Assembly (NCBI GenBank): GCA_963854835.1
Contig: OY978530.1
Location: forward strand, 39,040,751-39,104,750
DNA from: Megamerina dolium
Lineage: Eukaryota > Arthropoda > Insecta > Diptera > Megamerinidae
Direction: 5' to 3'
DNA: 64,000 bases
Position 1 is the first letter of the stretch; every line of letters starts with the position of its first letter. Of this stretch, positions 37,136-47,311 are shown one piece after another. Both the position numbers and the translations under genes were made by a program. The notes beneath the pieces are model-generated. The model was not told the DNA's origin and did not search any database. It saw only the letters and a list, made by a program, of their open reading frames with translations.

Positions 37136-37522
37136 AAGTCATATGGTTGGTCCCTGAAAGGAAGGGAAATATAAGTTAAGTTAAATCAACACTTACTTTT
37201 TATTAACCTACCTGAATTTCATACTTGCCATATGGCCACCCTGACTCTCCGCATAAATTCCTTTTATGCTGTATATTCGCCTCGCGTGCGACGATTGACC
37301 GATCAATTCAAATTCAGTTCTTATTTCTAAACATCGGGCCATTCCGCGCCTTAATCGAGTTCACGAACAAAACGATATTTTTTTATATTATACGATATTA
37401 TAATTAATAAAACTCTTAACAACATTGTAACAATAATATACAATAAAAGTCTAGTGTGTTTATTATTACATATAACAAACGTGTAATTTAATGCTAGTGC
37501 GTTTATTCAAGTTTAGTTAAGC
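37136..37522 (+). other. Probable LTR or 3' non-coding sequence of BEL fragment
   Basis: Non-coding, with an AATAAAACTC polyadenylation-like string near 37406 and a second AATAAAAG near 37442. No coding sequence. LTR identity is guessed from position only. Confidence 0.3.
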
Positions 37523-37595
37523 TTCCGTCGGGGATTGAACCCACGACCTACAGATCAGAAGGCCAACGCACTAATCACTGAGCTACGGCACCCAC
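37523..37595 (-). mobile_element. tRNA-derived SINE, head only
   Basis: On the minus strand: GGGTGCCGTAGCTCAGTGAT, TTAGTGCG, then the B-box-like GGTTCAATCCCC. This is the tRNA-like promoter head of the SINE family whose full copy lies at 38394-38716. The body is absent. It sits inside the Gag start of an LTR element. Confidence 0.7.
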
Positions 37596-37752
37596 TCGTC
37601 TTCTTCAAATGTTCTTCTACATTAATATCCTTAGACTCCGTGGCTTGTCTTAGCCTCACCAGCATTTCCGCTTTTTCACCTGATGACGATAGATTCATCT
37701 CTATCAACAGTTTTTTAAGCTGGTCAATTTTTAGTTGGTCAATTTCATCAAT
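37596..37752 (-). pseudogene. Gag N-terminus with SAP-like motif (LTR element)
   Basis: Just inside a primer-binding site, the minus strand encodes IDQLKKLLIEMNLSSSGEKA then EMLVRLRQATES. This fits the SAP pattern (two helices with L-L-G-K-L-RL spacing), a DNA-binding motif found in some retroelement Gags. A stop precedes the block and no ATG is in frame, and a SINE interrupts it after about 50 codons, so it is not functional. The SAP assignment is by eye. Confidence 0.55.
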
Positions 37753-37761
37753 TTAACGGAA

Positions 37762-37778
37762 TCCCACTTCTGACACCA
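37762..37778 (-). other. Primer-binding site of LTR element
   Basis: Minus-strand TGGTGTCAGAAGTGGGA is a classic Ty3/gypsy-type PBS that begins with the TGG matching a tRNA CCA end. It sits at the boundary of the adjacent LTR and the SAP-like Gag. Confidence 0.75.
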
Positions 37779-38230
37779 ATTATTACGTTTTAATTTTGTG
37801 AGCGTTTAATTCTTCTCGTATCAACCTTGTTCGATCACAGGATTCTGTCAATAATAATTGCAACACTTATTTTGTACTATTTAATCAACTATTTACAATA
37901 ACTCTTTAATGTACTTGCACCTTTTGCTTCTGATACTTTTTTAATGTTTGCACGATCACTTTCAGAATTCAATTGATTTCATTTGCCAACGACTGGACCT
38001 CTTTATACTTTGTGGCAACATTCCAGAATCTTCCTTTATCGAATTCGAGTTTCTTATCTTTCTTTCTCGTTGGTTTTTTCTACTTATAGCCTCTTCCTTT
38101 TTGTTGACATTCGTTTCGATGTTACCATTATTCGTGCTATTCACAATAGCTATCGATGCTCGTTATAATATATTCAGACAGAACTATAAAATGTTCATGA
38201 TAAACGAAGTTATTTTTCCTGTATGACGCT
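37779..38230 (-). repeat. 5' LTR of SAP-Gag element
   Basis: The sequence outside the PBS is non-coding. A TATAAAG box lies on the minus strand at 38001-38007, placing transcription start near 37975 and leaving an R-U5 of about 200 bases. The outer boundary is not defined because no second LTR is present. Confidence 0.5.
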
Positions 38231-38393
38231 TTTTGATCTTTTGGTCAATGCTGTGGTTGTATAGAATTTTGGATGTGAAATGAGTAATCAAGAGTTACAA
38301 TAAAAGCGCTTTTTCTACGGAACTTTTAAAATTTTCTAAAAACGCTGCTTGCATATTTTTTCCAAAAAAAAAAAAACTGGTACGCTCTCAGTT

Positions 38394-38716
38394 GGTGGGT
38401 GCCGTAGCTCAGTGGTTAGTGTGTTCGCCTTCTGATCTGTAGGTAGTGGTTCAATCCCCGGCTGATGCATAACAAATTTAATATCGATAAGATTTTTCTT
38501 TCTTCCGACAGTAATAACTTTCCATGAAAAAGCTTCTAAAAGAACTCAGTGACAAAGCTCAGAAAAAGTGATGTCACAAGTGTTCTGCCGTTCGGAACCG
38601 GCTAAAATAAGTAGGTCCCTTCTAATACTGTCCAAAATTTAAGACGCACAACAGTAATGGAAGAGAAGCTCGGCCAATGAGCCCTTTGGGGCTTCAAGTG
38701 CCACATAATTTTTTTT
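38394..38716 (+). mobile_element. tRNA-derived SINE, full-length
   Basis: The 5' tRNA-like head has A-box TAGCTCAGTGG and B-box GGTTCAATCCC. A body of about 230 bases follows (GATGTCACAAGTGTTCTGCC; GTTCGGAACCGGCTAAAATA), then a 3' segment (GAGCCCTTTGGGGCTTCAAG, GCCACATA) and a T-rich tail. It is flanked by a 13-bp duplication TAC(G/C)CTCTCAGTT at 38381-38393 and 38717-38729. The head lacks convincing acceptor pairing, so it is not a tRNA gene. The anticodon-loop string CTTCTGATC most resembles tRNA-Arg(TCT), with low certainty. Confidence 0.85.
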
Positions 38717-38892
38717 TACCCTCTCAGTTTATGTGAGCAACTGGCATCTACATAGCAAGTTGTCAATTTTAGAAAATAAATTGCCAATTCATGTTTGTAA
38801 TTATGTACAATGTAAAATAAATTTGTCAGTTGCCATTCATTGATTAAAAATAATATTTTTGATATCGTGTCTTTCTAAAGCTAAGGTCCCAT

Positions 38893-39113
38893 TATAGGCG
38901 CAATGCGACGATTCTCGTGTGTCGATAGTGTGAACACTCACAATTTTGCAAAATGCGACAATCTGCGCAGAGATCATACTGACTATGGACGATCGAAATC
39001 AACCCTGATGTGCCGATAATGTGAACCCTATCTCGGTACAATGATACTGAAAAAATGCGCCGATTTGTATCGGCCACTTTCGCCCCGATCATAGTCGGCA
39101 ATCTGCGCCTATA
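38893..39113. mobile_element. MITE-like element with short terminal inverted repeats
   Basis: TATAGGCGCA at 38893-38902 is complementary to TGCGCCTATA at 39104-39113. The interior has repeated motifs (CGATAGTGTGAAC and CGATAATGTGAAC). No coding capacity. Superfamily not identified; a Harbinger-type relation is possible given the next feature. Confidence 0.5.
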
Positions 39114-39284
39114 TTTCAAAATAACTGTTTACAAAGAAAAAGAAGTACAAAGAAAAACAACGTGAAGTAAGTTTTCGCTGAGATTAATTAATGTTTGTAT
39201 ACAGTTATTATTAAATGCTATTTTTAATACATCATATTAAAATATTAAGCATTTTTAGAAATAATTTAATTGGATGCAGACGAT

Positions 39285-39500
39285 GAAGTTTTTGCCATTC
39301 TTGATAACTCAATGAATTCTATTTAAACAAGTGCATCAATATAGTAGTAATAGTAATCAAAGGAAGAAGCCACGTATTATTTCATCGTGGACAAATGAGT
39401 CAACACATAATATAATGGCCTGTATTATGAAGCTCATAGATAGATGAGGTGTATAAAGACCGTCAAAAAAGAGACAATGCCTGACAAACTATTGCAGACA
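39285..39500 (+). pseudogene. Myb/MADF-like DNA-binding remnant
   Basis: Fragments read RIISSWTNESTHNIMACIMK, LIDR and then VYKDRQKRDNA with a stop between. The Trp spacing resembles Myb/SANT or MADF domains that accompany some DNA transposases. Weak; it may be part of the same transposon as the preceding inverted repeats. Confidence 0.35.
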
Positions 39501-39784
39501 AGTTTCATTCGCACGTAATTTGTAAAGAGAAAATTTTGATTTTCGTTTGAAATTCGCGTGCTCTCATATGCACCATATTCACTTCATTTTGTTAACCACT
39601 CTCTCACCCAAATGCTCCGTTTCTTGTTTGTTCTTTTACTTTTCACTTTTTGTTTTTTTATTGATGCCAGAATATATACAGCCACAGCAATTCTCTATTT
39701 TTGGGTGTAATCCATTCCGAAATTATAACTCTGTTTGTTATCAGCAAAATATAAAAAAGATATGATTTATTGCTCACACGATAA

Positions 39785-40541
39785 TCTCTGTTCATCGCTA
39801 GCTGGCGCCTGTTAGAAGTTCCAAGCGCCGTCAGGTTCTTCAGTACTTGGTCTTTCCATCGGAAGTTAGGTCTTCCTCTTCTGCGTCGTCCTAAAGCGGG
39901 TTCCAAATATAACACCTTCTTAGCTGGAGCGTGTCGACCATTCGCTCGACATGACCTAGCCAGCGCAGCCGCTGGACTTTTATGCGCTTTACTATGTCAA
40001 TATCGGCATAGTGGTAGCGAGTACCTTATTCGGTTCTTAAACCAACCAACTAACACAAATACGTCCAAAGATCTTGCGTAGGATTTTTCTCTCGAAAACT
40101 CCAAGCATTCGCTCCTCCGAGGTGGAAATTGTCCAGTCTTCAGCGCCATATGTTAGGACAGGCATGATGAGAGATTTATAGAGTGTAGTTTTCGTTCTTC
40201 GAGAGAGGGCTCGACATCTCAATTGCTTACTTATGCCAAAATAGCACTTGTTTGCAAGAGTGATCCTTCGCAATATCTCCAGGTTGACGTTACTGCTATT
40301 AACGCTGGTTCCAAGAAAAACAAAGTCCCTTACTATTTCAAAAACGTAGTTTTCAACAGTGACGTGCTGTTCAAGACGCCAGGACTCTTTGTTTGTTGAC
40401 ACTAGATACTTCTTCTTGCCCTCGTTCAACGCAATACCCATTCGACGCGACTATCTTTCCAACTCTGAGAATGCTGCTTGACTGCTCGCGTGTTCATGCC
40501 GATTATGTCAATAATGTCGGCATAGCCCAACAGCATGATTC
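39785..40541 (-). pseudogene. RTE copy F, diverged 3' fragment
   Basis: It matches RT C-terminal sequence (GTSVNSSN, RALSRRTKTTLYKSLIMP, VFERKILRKIFG) and the final region RGRPNFRWKDQVLKNLTALG. It is more diverged than copies B, D, G and H, with a deletion at about 40010-40060 and a broken start near the YADD region. It is probably an older insertion. Confidence 0.85.
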
Positions 40542-41318
40542 GGCAGTTTAAGACCTCTTAATTAAAGACAGAATGCATTATGTGTACAGAAGCACATTTT
40601 GGACCAACTAAAATGCATTATGGTGGCCTTAAAGACTAATATGGACATTTCGTTACATTTCTGAAAAAAAAATTATTATTACCAAACTTATTATTTGTTT
40701 ACATTGTTTAATATTTTAATATAAGACTTTTTAATTGCATAGTTACCTGCTCGTGATGACGATTTGCATCAACGACATCGAATTTAAACTTGTTCGCTCC
40801 TGGCATTACTCCTCACATCATCTTGAAGAAAAAATCTTTTAACATTCTGAATAATATCTGTACTTGCTACCCGACATTTTTTCTTCCGGATAAGTACAGT
40901 AGCTCCATTCATTTTTAAATTTTGTAGCAGTAGCATACGCTTACTCATGCCAAATTCTTTAATTGCGTTCCGTACTGACAATTGTCGGGAATCGTTATAA
41001 GAAGTACAATTTTTTCTCTCCGATTCGATGCACGGGACAAAGCAACCCTAAAGTCACAGGACCAACCTTCAATTTTCATTGTTACTTGATTATGAAGTAT
41101 TTTTTTTTCTGATTTGAATACTAGCAATTGCTTTTTCGTTACATTTATTCGACAGAAACGTTAAATTGTTTCTATAGCAATTATGCGTTGTTTCATTAAA
41201 AGGCAGTCAAACGCATGAACAAGTTGGTATGTTTGCCACGGCAGCGAACTTCACGCCGAGGTGATGGCGTTTAAACATTCGTATCATTTGTTTTTATGAA
41301 ATGTACTAAAATTTGTCT
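40542..41318. other. AT-rich stretch with weak minus-strand coding block
   Basis: 40981-40784 (minus) reads as helix-rich sequence (VRNAIKEFGMSKRMLLLQNL) that resembles the N-terminal DNA-binding region of some uncharacterised insect element proteins. A frame change follows near 40810. I cannot name it. Nothing else is visible. Confidence 0.3.
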
Positions 41319-41654
41319 GTGGGTGCCGTAGCTTAACGGTTAGTGTGTTGGCCTTCTGATTTGTAGGTTTTGGGTTCAATAATCGGCTGAAGCATAACAA
41401 ATTTAGTATCGAAACCATTTTTTTTTTCGAACGATACCCACCTGTCAGCAAGCAATTGGCAATTCTCTCGGCAGTAACAATTTGCCATGGAAAAGCTTCT
41501 AAAAGAACACTGTGGCAAAGCCCAGAAGAGTGATGTCGCAAGAGTTATGCCGTTCGGAACCGGCTAAAATAAGTAAGTATATTCTCATACTTAGCTCGCC
41601 CAAAGAGCCCTTCTGGTCTTATAAGTACCACATATTCATTTATTTTTCTTTTTT
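41319..41654 (+). mobile_element. tRNA-derived SINE, diverged full-length copy
   Basis: Head GGGTGCCGTAGCTTAACGGT, body with GATGTCGCAAGAGTTATGCC and GTTCGGAACCGGCTAAAATA, 3' tail T-rich. It is flanked by a 15-bp duplication with two mismatches (41304-41318 and 41655-41669). It carries more substitutions than other copies, so it is older. Confidence 0.85.
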
Positions 41655-41669
41655 TACCAAAATTTTTCT

Positions 41670-43639
41670 ATGATCAAAATTTATTAACTCTACGAAAATA
41701 TTAACTGAGAAATAGCAATTTAAAAATAGTTTATCTAAAATTTTACTTGTTTATGACTTATAAAATAATGGGAATGAAAGAGAAATATTGTAGAATTTTG
41801 AATTTCATTAATAAATCTTTAAGGTTCTACAGCAAAAAGTTGCGGTTAAAGAAGTTCATTTGTGGTGTTCCAACTTCAGAAAACTTGTCTCTATACCGCA
41901 CTGTTGGTGATACTGTCGTTGCAGTTGAAGTTCATTCTCAAAAGTTTCTGCTTCTTTCTGAGGGGTTTTTATTTGTTCCGTACCATACGTAACTCTGTAT
42001 TCAATTTTGTAAATAGAATATTTAGCTCCGAAAAAAAACTTCCAATTCTTCGCTTGGTGGCAATGGCTGTACCCAGTCGCACTACATAGTTTGTCCCTCC
42101 ACCGAAGATTTCGGTGGTATTTTACCTAAAAGAGTACGACGACGATGGGTGCTATATTACGTTCTCTCCCAAGATTCCTTACGTGAGCTTGAAGGGTATT
42201 TAACTGCTCAGCTTCCACGTGGGTTGTGAGTCTATTTTCTATTAATACCTCTGAAATATTCCTATCTTTTATTATGTGTTCTATCTCCTGATTTCTTCTT
42301 CTCAGATGCAAGTTACAGAGTTACTTGTTTCTGAATTTTTAGAATACTGCGCAGCTCTGAAAGTGTAACTCCTAGCTCCTTGCCTGGTGGTAATGCTTTG
42401 CAGTCCTGTCTTTTTGATCTTATGAGCACAAAAAAGTTGTGGGTTCCTGAATCTGCGGTGACACTAAATTCCGTTAGATATTAGCCCAGTACAAATGATC
42501 TAGGAAACCATTGAATTCCGAAAATTCTTCATTAAACCTTTCACGTAAAATACCTTTATAGACAAAATATTTATTAATATCCTGCCACAATGTTGTTTTT
42601 TTTTACCACGAAACTTAACAATACCTAACAGGTAGACCTCAGCTTTTAGGAAATGCTTTTTTGTGTGGTAATAGTATTATAACGCCTATGAAACAACAAT
42701 GTTATCTATACACACGAATTTTGAATATTCTCACCCATAACTTAATCATCGATTGGATAATCACAGCAATAGTTGTAGTTCAGGCTCATTAACGACGATT
42801 ATATATATTTAAAATCAAGAACTATAATATTTCGCTTTACTAAACACACCCGGTAGCACATGAACTGAAAGGACGTTGGCATTTTGTTCGCAAAGCAATG
42901 TGAATGTCCTTTCGGAACTTCGGCACTGGTTATCGAACAATTTAAAATGGGATTATACTTACTTGTATTCGGGTTCCCTCGAATTAAAACTCTCGAAGTG
43001 AATTGTTTTTCGTACCCCCGTTTATTAACTAAACTTATAGCACTAGATACATATATAGAGATATTGAATGGTCTCATAAGGAGCGCAGTATTTAATTGCC
43101 GCACTTGTAAGTCACTCTTTTAGAAGCTTATATATAATTTTAAAATATATTCTATGTGTTACCTACTAACATATGTTCATTCATACGCAATGCCTACATA
43201 ATCTAATTATGCTAAATTACCTAATTATACATTTTCTACACCTCCTTCTTTCTACATGATACACGATATTTGTTTTGATCATTACTTTAGTTGGCCTATT
43301 GAAATCATTTATGAGGGATTGCACTATTCGAATTTTTCAACACACATCTACGTATGTGTGTAACTATTTCCGTAGGTCAATGTACTTTTTCTCAGATGCA
43401 ATATTATGTTCATTTAATTTGTATTTTAAATTTCACTTTCTTTTGCAATTATTTTAATATTTCTGTATATGCATCAGGTCAATGTGGTACATGTTCAATT
43501 GTTGTCCTTATGTTACAATATCCTTTTGCAGGTGTTTTATGTATGGATGGATATGGGAAGAATTACTTCTATTGCACGAATCTCACGTCTAGATCCGTAA
43601 GGTTTTGTTCAAAAGAGGACAACCTTGAGTAAAGTGTGA
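41670..43639. other. AT-rich stretch with possible retroelement env/LTR remnants
   Basis: No intact gene. The minus strand at 42311-42126 reads as a short basic ORF (HIIKDRNISEVLIENRL), with protein-like sequence continuing in another frame to about 41860. I could not assign it, although an env-like remnant is possible. A string at about 43077-43094 resembles the 17710 repeat core. Confidence 0.3.
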
Positions 43640-43765
43640 TCATAAACCACCCGCTAGCAGTTCTGCGAAGTTGGAGACTGGGCTTGTGAAACTTGCGGAA
43701 GAGACATAGCTATTTGGCGTCTCTGACCCTGCGGCTAAGTTGTTCCATAATAAATTTGGTGCAAT
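43640..43765 (-). CDS. Candidate 3'-terminal exon of a host gene
   Basis: On the minus strand ATTTTCAG (a splice acceptor) is followed at 43765 by 41 codons and a TGA at 43640-43642. The peptide starts APNLLWNNLAAGSETPNSY and ends FAELLAGGL. It is not element-like and has balanced composition. No upstream exon was found. The intact RTE copy lies just beyond it and would sit in its intron. It could be chance ORF sequence. Confidence 0.3.
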   Translation of the reverse strand: MAPNLLWNNLAAGSETPNSYVSSASFTSPVSNFAELLAGGL

Positions 43766-43941
43766 CTGAAAATTCATTGGCTTAAATCAGAGTAGTATTT
43801 CATAACATAACTTTTTGCTTTCGCTTTGTATTAAGTAACAAAATAACGAGAGAAAATTCTTCATTAGAGATTTACTATTTTCAGTGTATTTTTTATTGAT
43901 CTTGGCAACATATACTACTTGCTGTTCTTTTTTTCTAACGT

Positions 43942-43956
43942 TAATTTAATTTTATT
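43942..43956. repeat. Target-site duplication of RTE copy G (left)
   Basis: TAATTTAATTTTATT, repeated exactly at 47297-47311. Confidence 0.9.
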
Positions 43957-46900
43957 GGTGGTCTGGTGGTGTTTTCGCAAGGTAACGTGTCTAACTGCCT
44001 CAACCTGGTGGGGCTAGCGCAATCCTTGTTGAACTCATCGCAAGTCAACTCACTGGCTGTCATGTAGTTTGATCTAAGCGCTATGTGATGATACCTTTAT
44101 TTGTTAATGAGGGGTAGTCATATAGCTTGCTCTGCTTTATGGCGCTTTCATTATTATTAATGGGGGCAACGTCTTCCTGGCACCAGCTGGGAGGCGGCTG
44201 AAGTGAGTGGCGAAAATCTCCTCGGTTAAAGGTTGTGCGTTGGGTTTGGGACCCGCCACATAAAAAAAACCCCCAATGAAAAAAACAAATATGCCTCGGA
44301 TAAGGACTACCGCTTTTATTGATGACCCCCGCAAACGAAAAAAGGACAACGATTTACGGATATGCACCTGGAATGTCCGATCCCTTTATAGGGAGGGTGC
44401 TTCTATCCAGCTGGTTGATGTCCTCGAAAAATACAGAGCTGACATCACCGCTCTCCAGGAAATGCGATGGACAGCACAGGGCTGCTCCAAAAGAGCGTCC
44501 TGTGACATTTACTACGGTTGCCATGCTGAAAGGCACGAATTAGGATGTGGATTTTTGATCAGCAAGAGACTACGACATCTTGTCTCACAGTTCACGCCTG
44601 TGAACGAACGGCTGGCCACAATCCGCATCAAGGCAAAATTTTTCAACATCAGCCTTATATGTGCCCACACTCCGACGGATGAGAAGGACAATGTGACCAA
44701 GGAGAGCTTCTTTCAGCGCCTCGAAGAAGCTTATGACCGCTGTCCCCGCCACGATATCAAAATCGTGCTTGGCGACTTTAATGCCAGGGTGGGCAAGGAA
44801 GGTACCTTTGGTCCAACTGACGGAAAATTCAGCCTCCACCAGAACACCTCCGATAACGGAATGAGGCTGATCGACTTCGCCGCAGCACGAAACATGGTAA
44901 TTGGTGGTACCAGATTCCAGCATCTCGACATCTACAAAGCGACATGGCTGTCTCCAGATCAACGTACAAGAAATCAAATTGATCATGTGGTGATTGACGG
45001 AAGGCATGCTTCCAGTGTGATGGACGTGAAATCGATCCGTGGTGCCAACATCGACTCGGATCACTACCTTGTTGCAGCTAAGGTGCGCACACACCTATGT
45101 GTCGCAAATAACAAGAGAAGTCCCACACAGAGAAAGCTCGACGTCAGTAAGCTGCGATCACCAGAGACAGCAGATGCATTTTCCACTCGACTATCGGATC
45201 TGCTTATGCAGAACACTCCCCCACTTGATGATACATGCGCACGGTGGACACATATATCCCACTCCATGACTACTGCTGCCGAGGAGGTAATCGGTTACTA
45301 CCGGCCTCTGAGGAATGAGTGGTATGATCAGGAGTGTCGCGACGCTACCGCAGAGAAAGACGCCGCCTACAGAAAAACCCTGCGCGCAGGCGCAACGCAA
45401 GCTGTTAAGGAGCGGTATAGAGAGAAAAGGAGTGCAGAGAGACGTCTTTTCAGGCGCAAGAAGAGGGAGTTGGAAAGACGCGAGTGTGAGGAGATAGAGA
45501 TGTGTACCGACAAGAATGAGACTCGAAAATTCTTTGAAAAGATCAAGCGCCTGAGTGGAGGTTTAAATCCCGGAGCCTCTTCTTGTCGTGATGGAAATGG
45601 GAATCTGGTTACGGATGTCCAGAGTGTACTGAGCCTATGGAGGGAACACTTCTCCACGTTACTGAATGGCGATGCTATGAACAATTCCGCCAGTGGAGGA
45701 GTTTGCCCGATAACCCCAATTACAGATGATGGTGTTGATATTCCACCACCCGACTATGACGAGGTTGAAACGGCCATTTTAAGGCTGAAGAACAACAAAG
45801 CTGCAGGTGCTGATGGCCTGCCTGCCGAGTTGTTTAAGACCGGAGGCGATGAGCTGCTCACCCGCATGCACCAGCTCATAAGCAGAATATGGTCGGATGA
45901 AAGCATGCCTGATGATTGGAGACTCAGTGTTCTCTGTCCTGTACATAAAAAAGGAGACCCCACAATTTGCGCCAACTACCGTGGAATAAGTCTCCTGAGC
46001 ATCGCATACAAGGTTCTATCGAGCGTACTGTGTGAAAGATTGAAGCCTATGCTCAGCAACCTGATTGGACCTTATCAGTGTGGCTTCAGACCTGGTAAAT
46101 CCACCATCGACCAGATTTTCACACTGCGCCAAATCCTGGAGAAGACCCAAGAAAAACAGATCGACACACACCACCTATTTGTTGATTATAAAGCCGCTTT
46201 CGACAGTCCGGTAAGGGATTACCTCTACGCAACAATGTCTGAGTTCGGTATTCCTGCAAAGCTCATTCGACTTTGTAGAATGACACTGCATAACTCCCGT
46301 TGTGCAGTGAAAATTGGGAAGGACCTCTCCGCACCGTTTAATACCGAACGGGGTTTCAGACAAGGTGATTCGTTATCGTGCGACTTCTTCAATCTTATTA
46401 TGGAGAAAATAATACGAGCTGCTGATCTACGACATAATGGCACTATCTTCAACAAAAGTGTCATGCTGTTAGCGTATGCCGACGATATTGACATAATCGG
46501 CATGAACACGCGAGCAGTCAGTGCAGCATTCTCAGAGTTGGAAAGAGAGTCGCGTCGGATGGGTCTCACGGTGAACGAGGGCAAGACGAAGTATCTAGTG
46601 TCAACAAACAAAGAGTCCCGGCGTCTTGGACAGCACGTCACTGTTGACAACTACGCTTTTGAAGTAGTCAGGGAATTTGTCTATCTTGGAACCAGCATTA
46701 ACAGCAGTAATGACGTCAGCCTGGAGATATTGCGAAGGATCACTCTTGCAAACAGGTGTTACTTTGGGCTGAGTAAGCAATTGAGAAGTCGAGCCCTCTC
46801 TCGAAGAACGAAAACTACACTCTACAAGTCTCTCATCATGCCTGTCCTAACATATGGCGCTGAATCCTGGACAATTTCCACCTCGGATGAGCGAATGCTT

Positions 46901-47296
46901 GGAGTTTTCGAGAGAAAAGTCCTACGCAAGATCTTTGGACCTATTTGCGTTGGTGGCGAGTACCGAATAAGGTACAACCATGAGCTGTACGAGCTGTATG
47001 CCGATATTGACATAGTAAAGCGCATCAAAATCCGGCGGCTGCGCTGGCTAGGTCATGTCGAGCGAATGGAAGAACACGCTCCAGCTAAGAAGGTGTTATA
47101 TTCGGAACCCGCTGGAGGACGGCGCAGAAGAGGAAGACCAAACCTCCGGTGGAAAGACCAAGTACTGGAGATCCTGACGGCGCTTGGAATTTCTAACTGG
47201 CGCCAGCTAGCGAAGAACAGAGATGGCTGGCGAAGCATGTTATTTTCGGCCTAAATCGATATTCGGTTGTTATGGCCACATAAGTAAGTAAGTAAG
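43957..47296 (+). mobile_element. RTE copy G, complete and apparently intact
   Basis: A 334-base leader starting GGTGGTCTGG, one ORF, a very short 3' UTR (CCTAAATCGATATTCGGTTG...) and an (AAGT)n tail, bounded by a perfect 15-bp duplication. Short 3' UTRs with tetranucleotide tails are characteristic of RTE elements. It is the reference for the seven other RTE copies in this window. Confidence 0.95.
44291..47254 (+). CDS. RTE endonuclease-reverse transcriptase (intact, 987 aa)
   Basis: It catalyses target nicking and target-primed reverse transcription. I choose the ATG at 44291 (MPRIRTTAFIDDPRKRKKDN) because the same start is conserved in copies A and B; an in-frame ATG at 44276 is not. APE endonuclease spans about residues 20-260, with CTWNVRSLY, LQEMRW, VLGDFNARVGKEG, QIDHVVIDG and DSDHYLVA. 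A basic linker follows (RRLFRRKKRELERRE). RT spans about 490-780: NNKAAGADGLPAELF, YRGISLLSIAYK, QCGFRPGKSTIDQIF, motif A VDYKAAFDS near 630, motif B GFRQGDSLSCDFFN and motif C LLAYADDIDIIG near 728. The C-terminal region has RLRWLGHVERMEEHAPAKK. No RNase H. All catalytic residues seen are present, so it may be active. Confidence 0.95.
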   Translation: MPRIRTTAFIDDPRKRKKDNDLRICTWNVRSLYREGASIQLVDVLEKYRADITALQEMRWTAQGCSKRASCDIYYGCHAERHELGCGFLISKRLRHLVSQFTPVNERLATIRIKAKFFNISLICAHTPTDEKDNVTKESFFQRLEEAYDRCPRHDIKIVLGDFNARVGKEGTFGPTDGKFSLHQNTSDNGMRLIDFAAARNMVIGGTRFQHLDIYKATWLSPDQRTRNQIDHVVIDGRHASSVMDVKSIRGANIDSDHYLVAAKVRTHLCVANNKRSPTQRKLDVSKLRSPETADAFSTRLSDLLMQNTPPLDDTCARWTHISHSMTTAAEEVIGYYRPLRNEWYDQECRDATAEKDAAYRKTLRAGATQAVKERYREKRSAERRLFRRKKRELERRECEEIEMCTDKNETRKFFEKIKRLSGGLNPGASSCRDGNGNLVTDVQSVLSLWREHFSTLLNGDAMNNSASGGVCPITPITDDGVDIPPPDYDEVETAILRLKNNKAAGADGLPAELFKTGGDELLTRMHQLISRIWSDESMPDDWRLSVLCPVHKKGDPTICANYRGISLLSIAYKVLSSVLCERLKPMLSNLIGPYQCGFRPGKSTIDQIFTLRQILEKTQEKQIDTHHLFVDYKAAFDSPVRDYLYATMSEFGIPAKLIRLCRMTLHNSRCAVKIGKDLSAPFNTERGFRQGDSLSCDFFNLIMEKIIRAADLRHNGTIFNKSVMLLAYADDIDIIGMNTRAVSAAFSELERESRRMGLTVNEGKTKYLVSTNKESRRLGQHVTVDNYAFEVVREFVYLGTSINSSNDVSLEILRRITLANRCYFGLSKQLRSRALSRRTKTTLYKSLIMPVLTYGAESWTISTSDERMLGVFERKVLRKIFGPICVGGEYRIRYNHELYELYADIDIVKRIKIRRLRWLGHVERMEEHAPAKKVLYSEPAGGRRRRGRPNLRWKDQVLEILTALGISNWRQLAKNRDGWRSMLFSA

Positions 47297-47311
47297 TAAT
47301 TTAATTTTATT
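47297..47311. repeat. Target-site duplication of RTE copy G (right)
   Basis: Matches 43942-43956 exactly. The first base overlaps the tail register. Confidence 0.9.

Noticed and set aside
38394..38470. Functional tRNA gene
   Set aside because: A- and B-box-like strings are present, but acceptor and anticodon stems do not pair properly and the sequence runs directly into a SINE body repeated elsewhere.
43957..44100. HDV-like ribozyme at the RTE 5' end
   Set aside because: RTE elements of other insects can carry one, so I tried the fold, but I found no partner for a P1 beginning GGTGGTC and no CCTCG-type loop in the right place.
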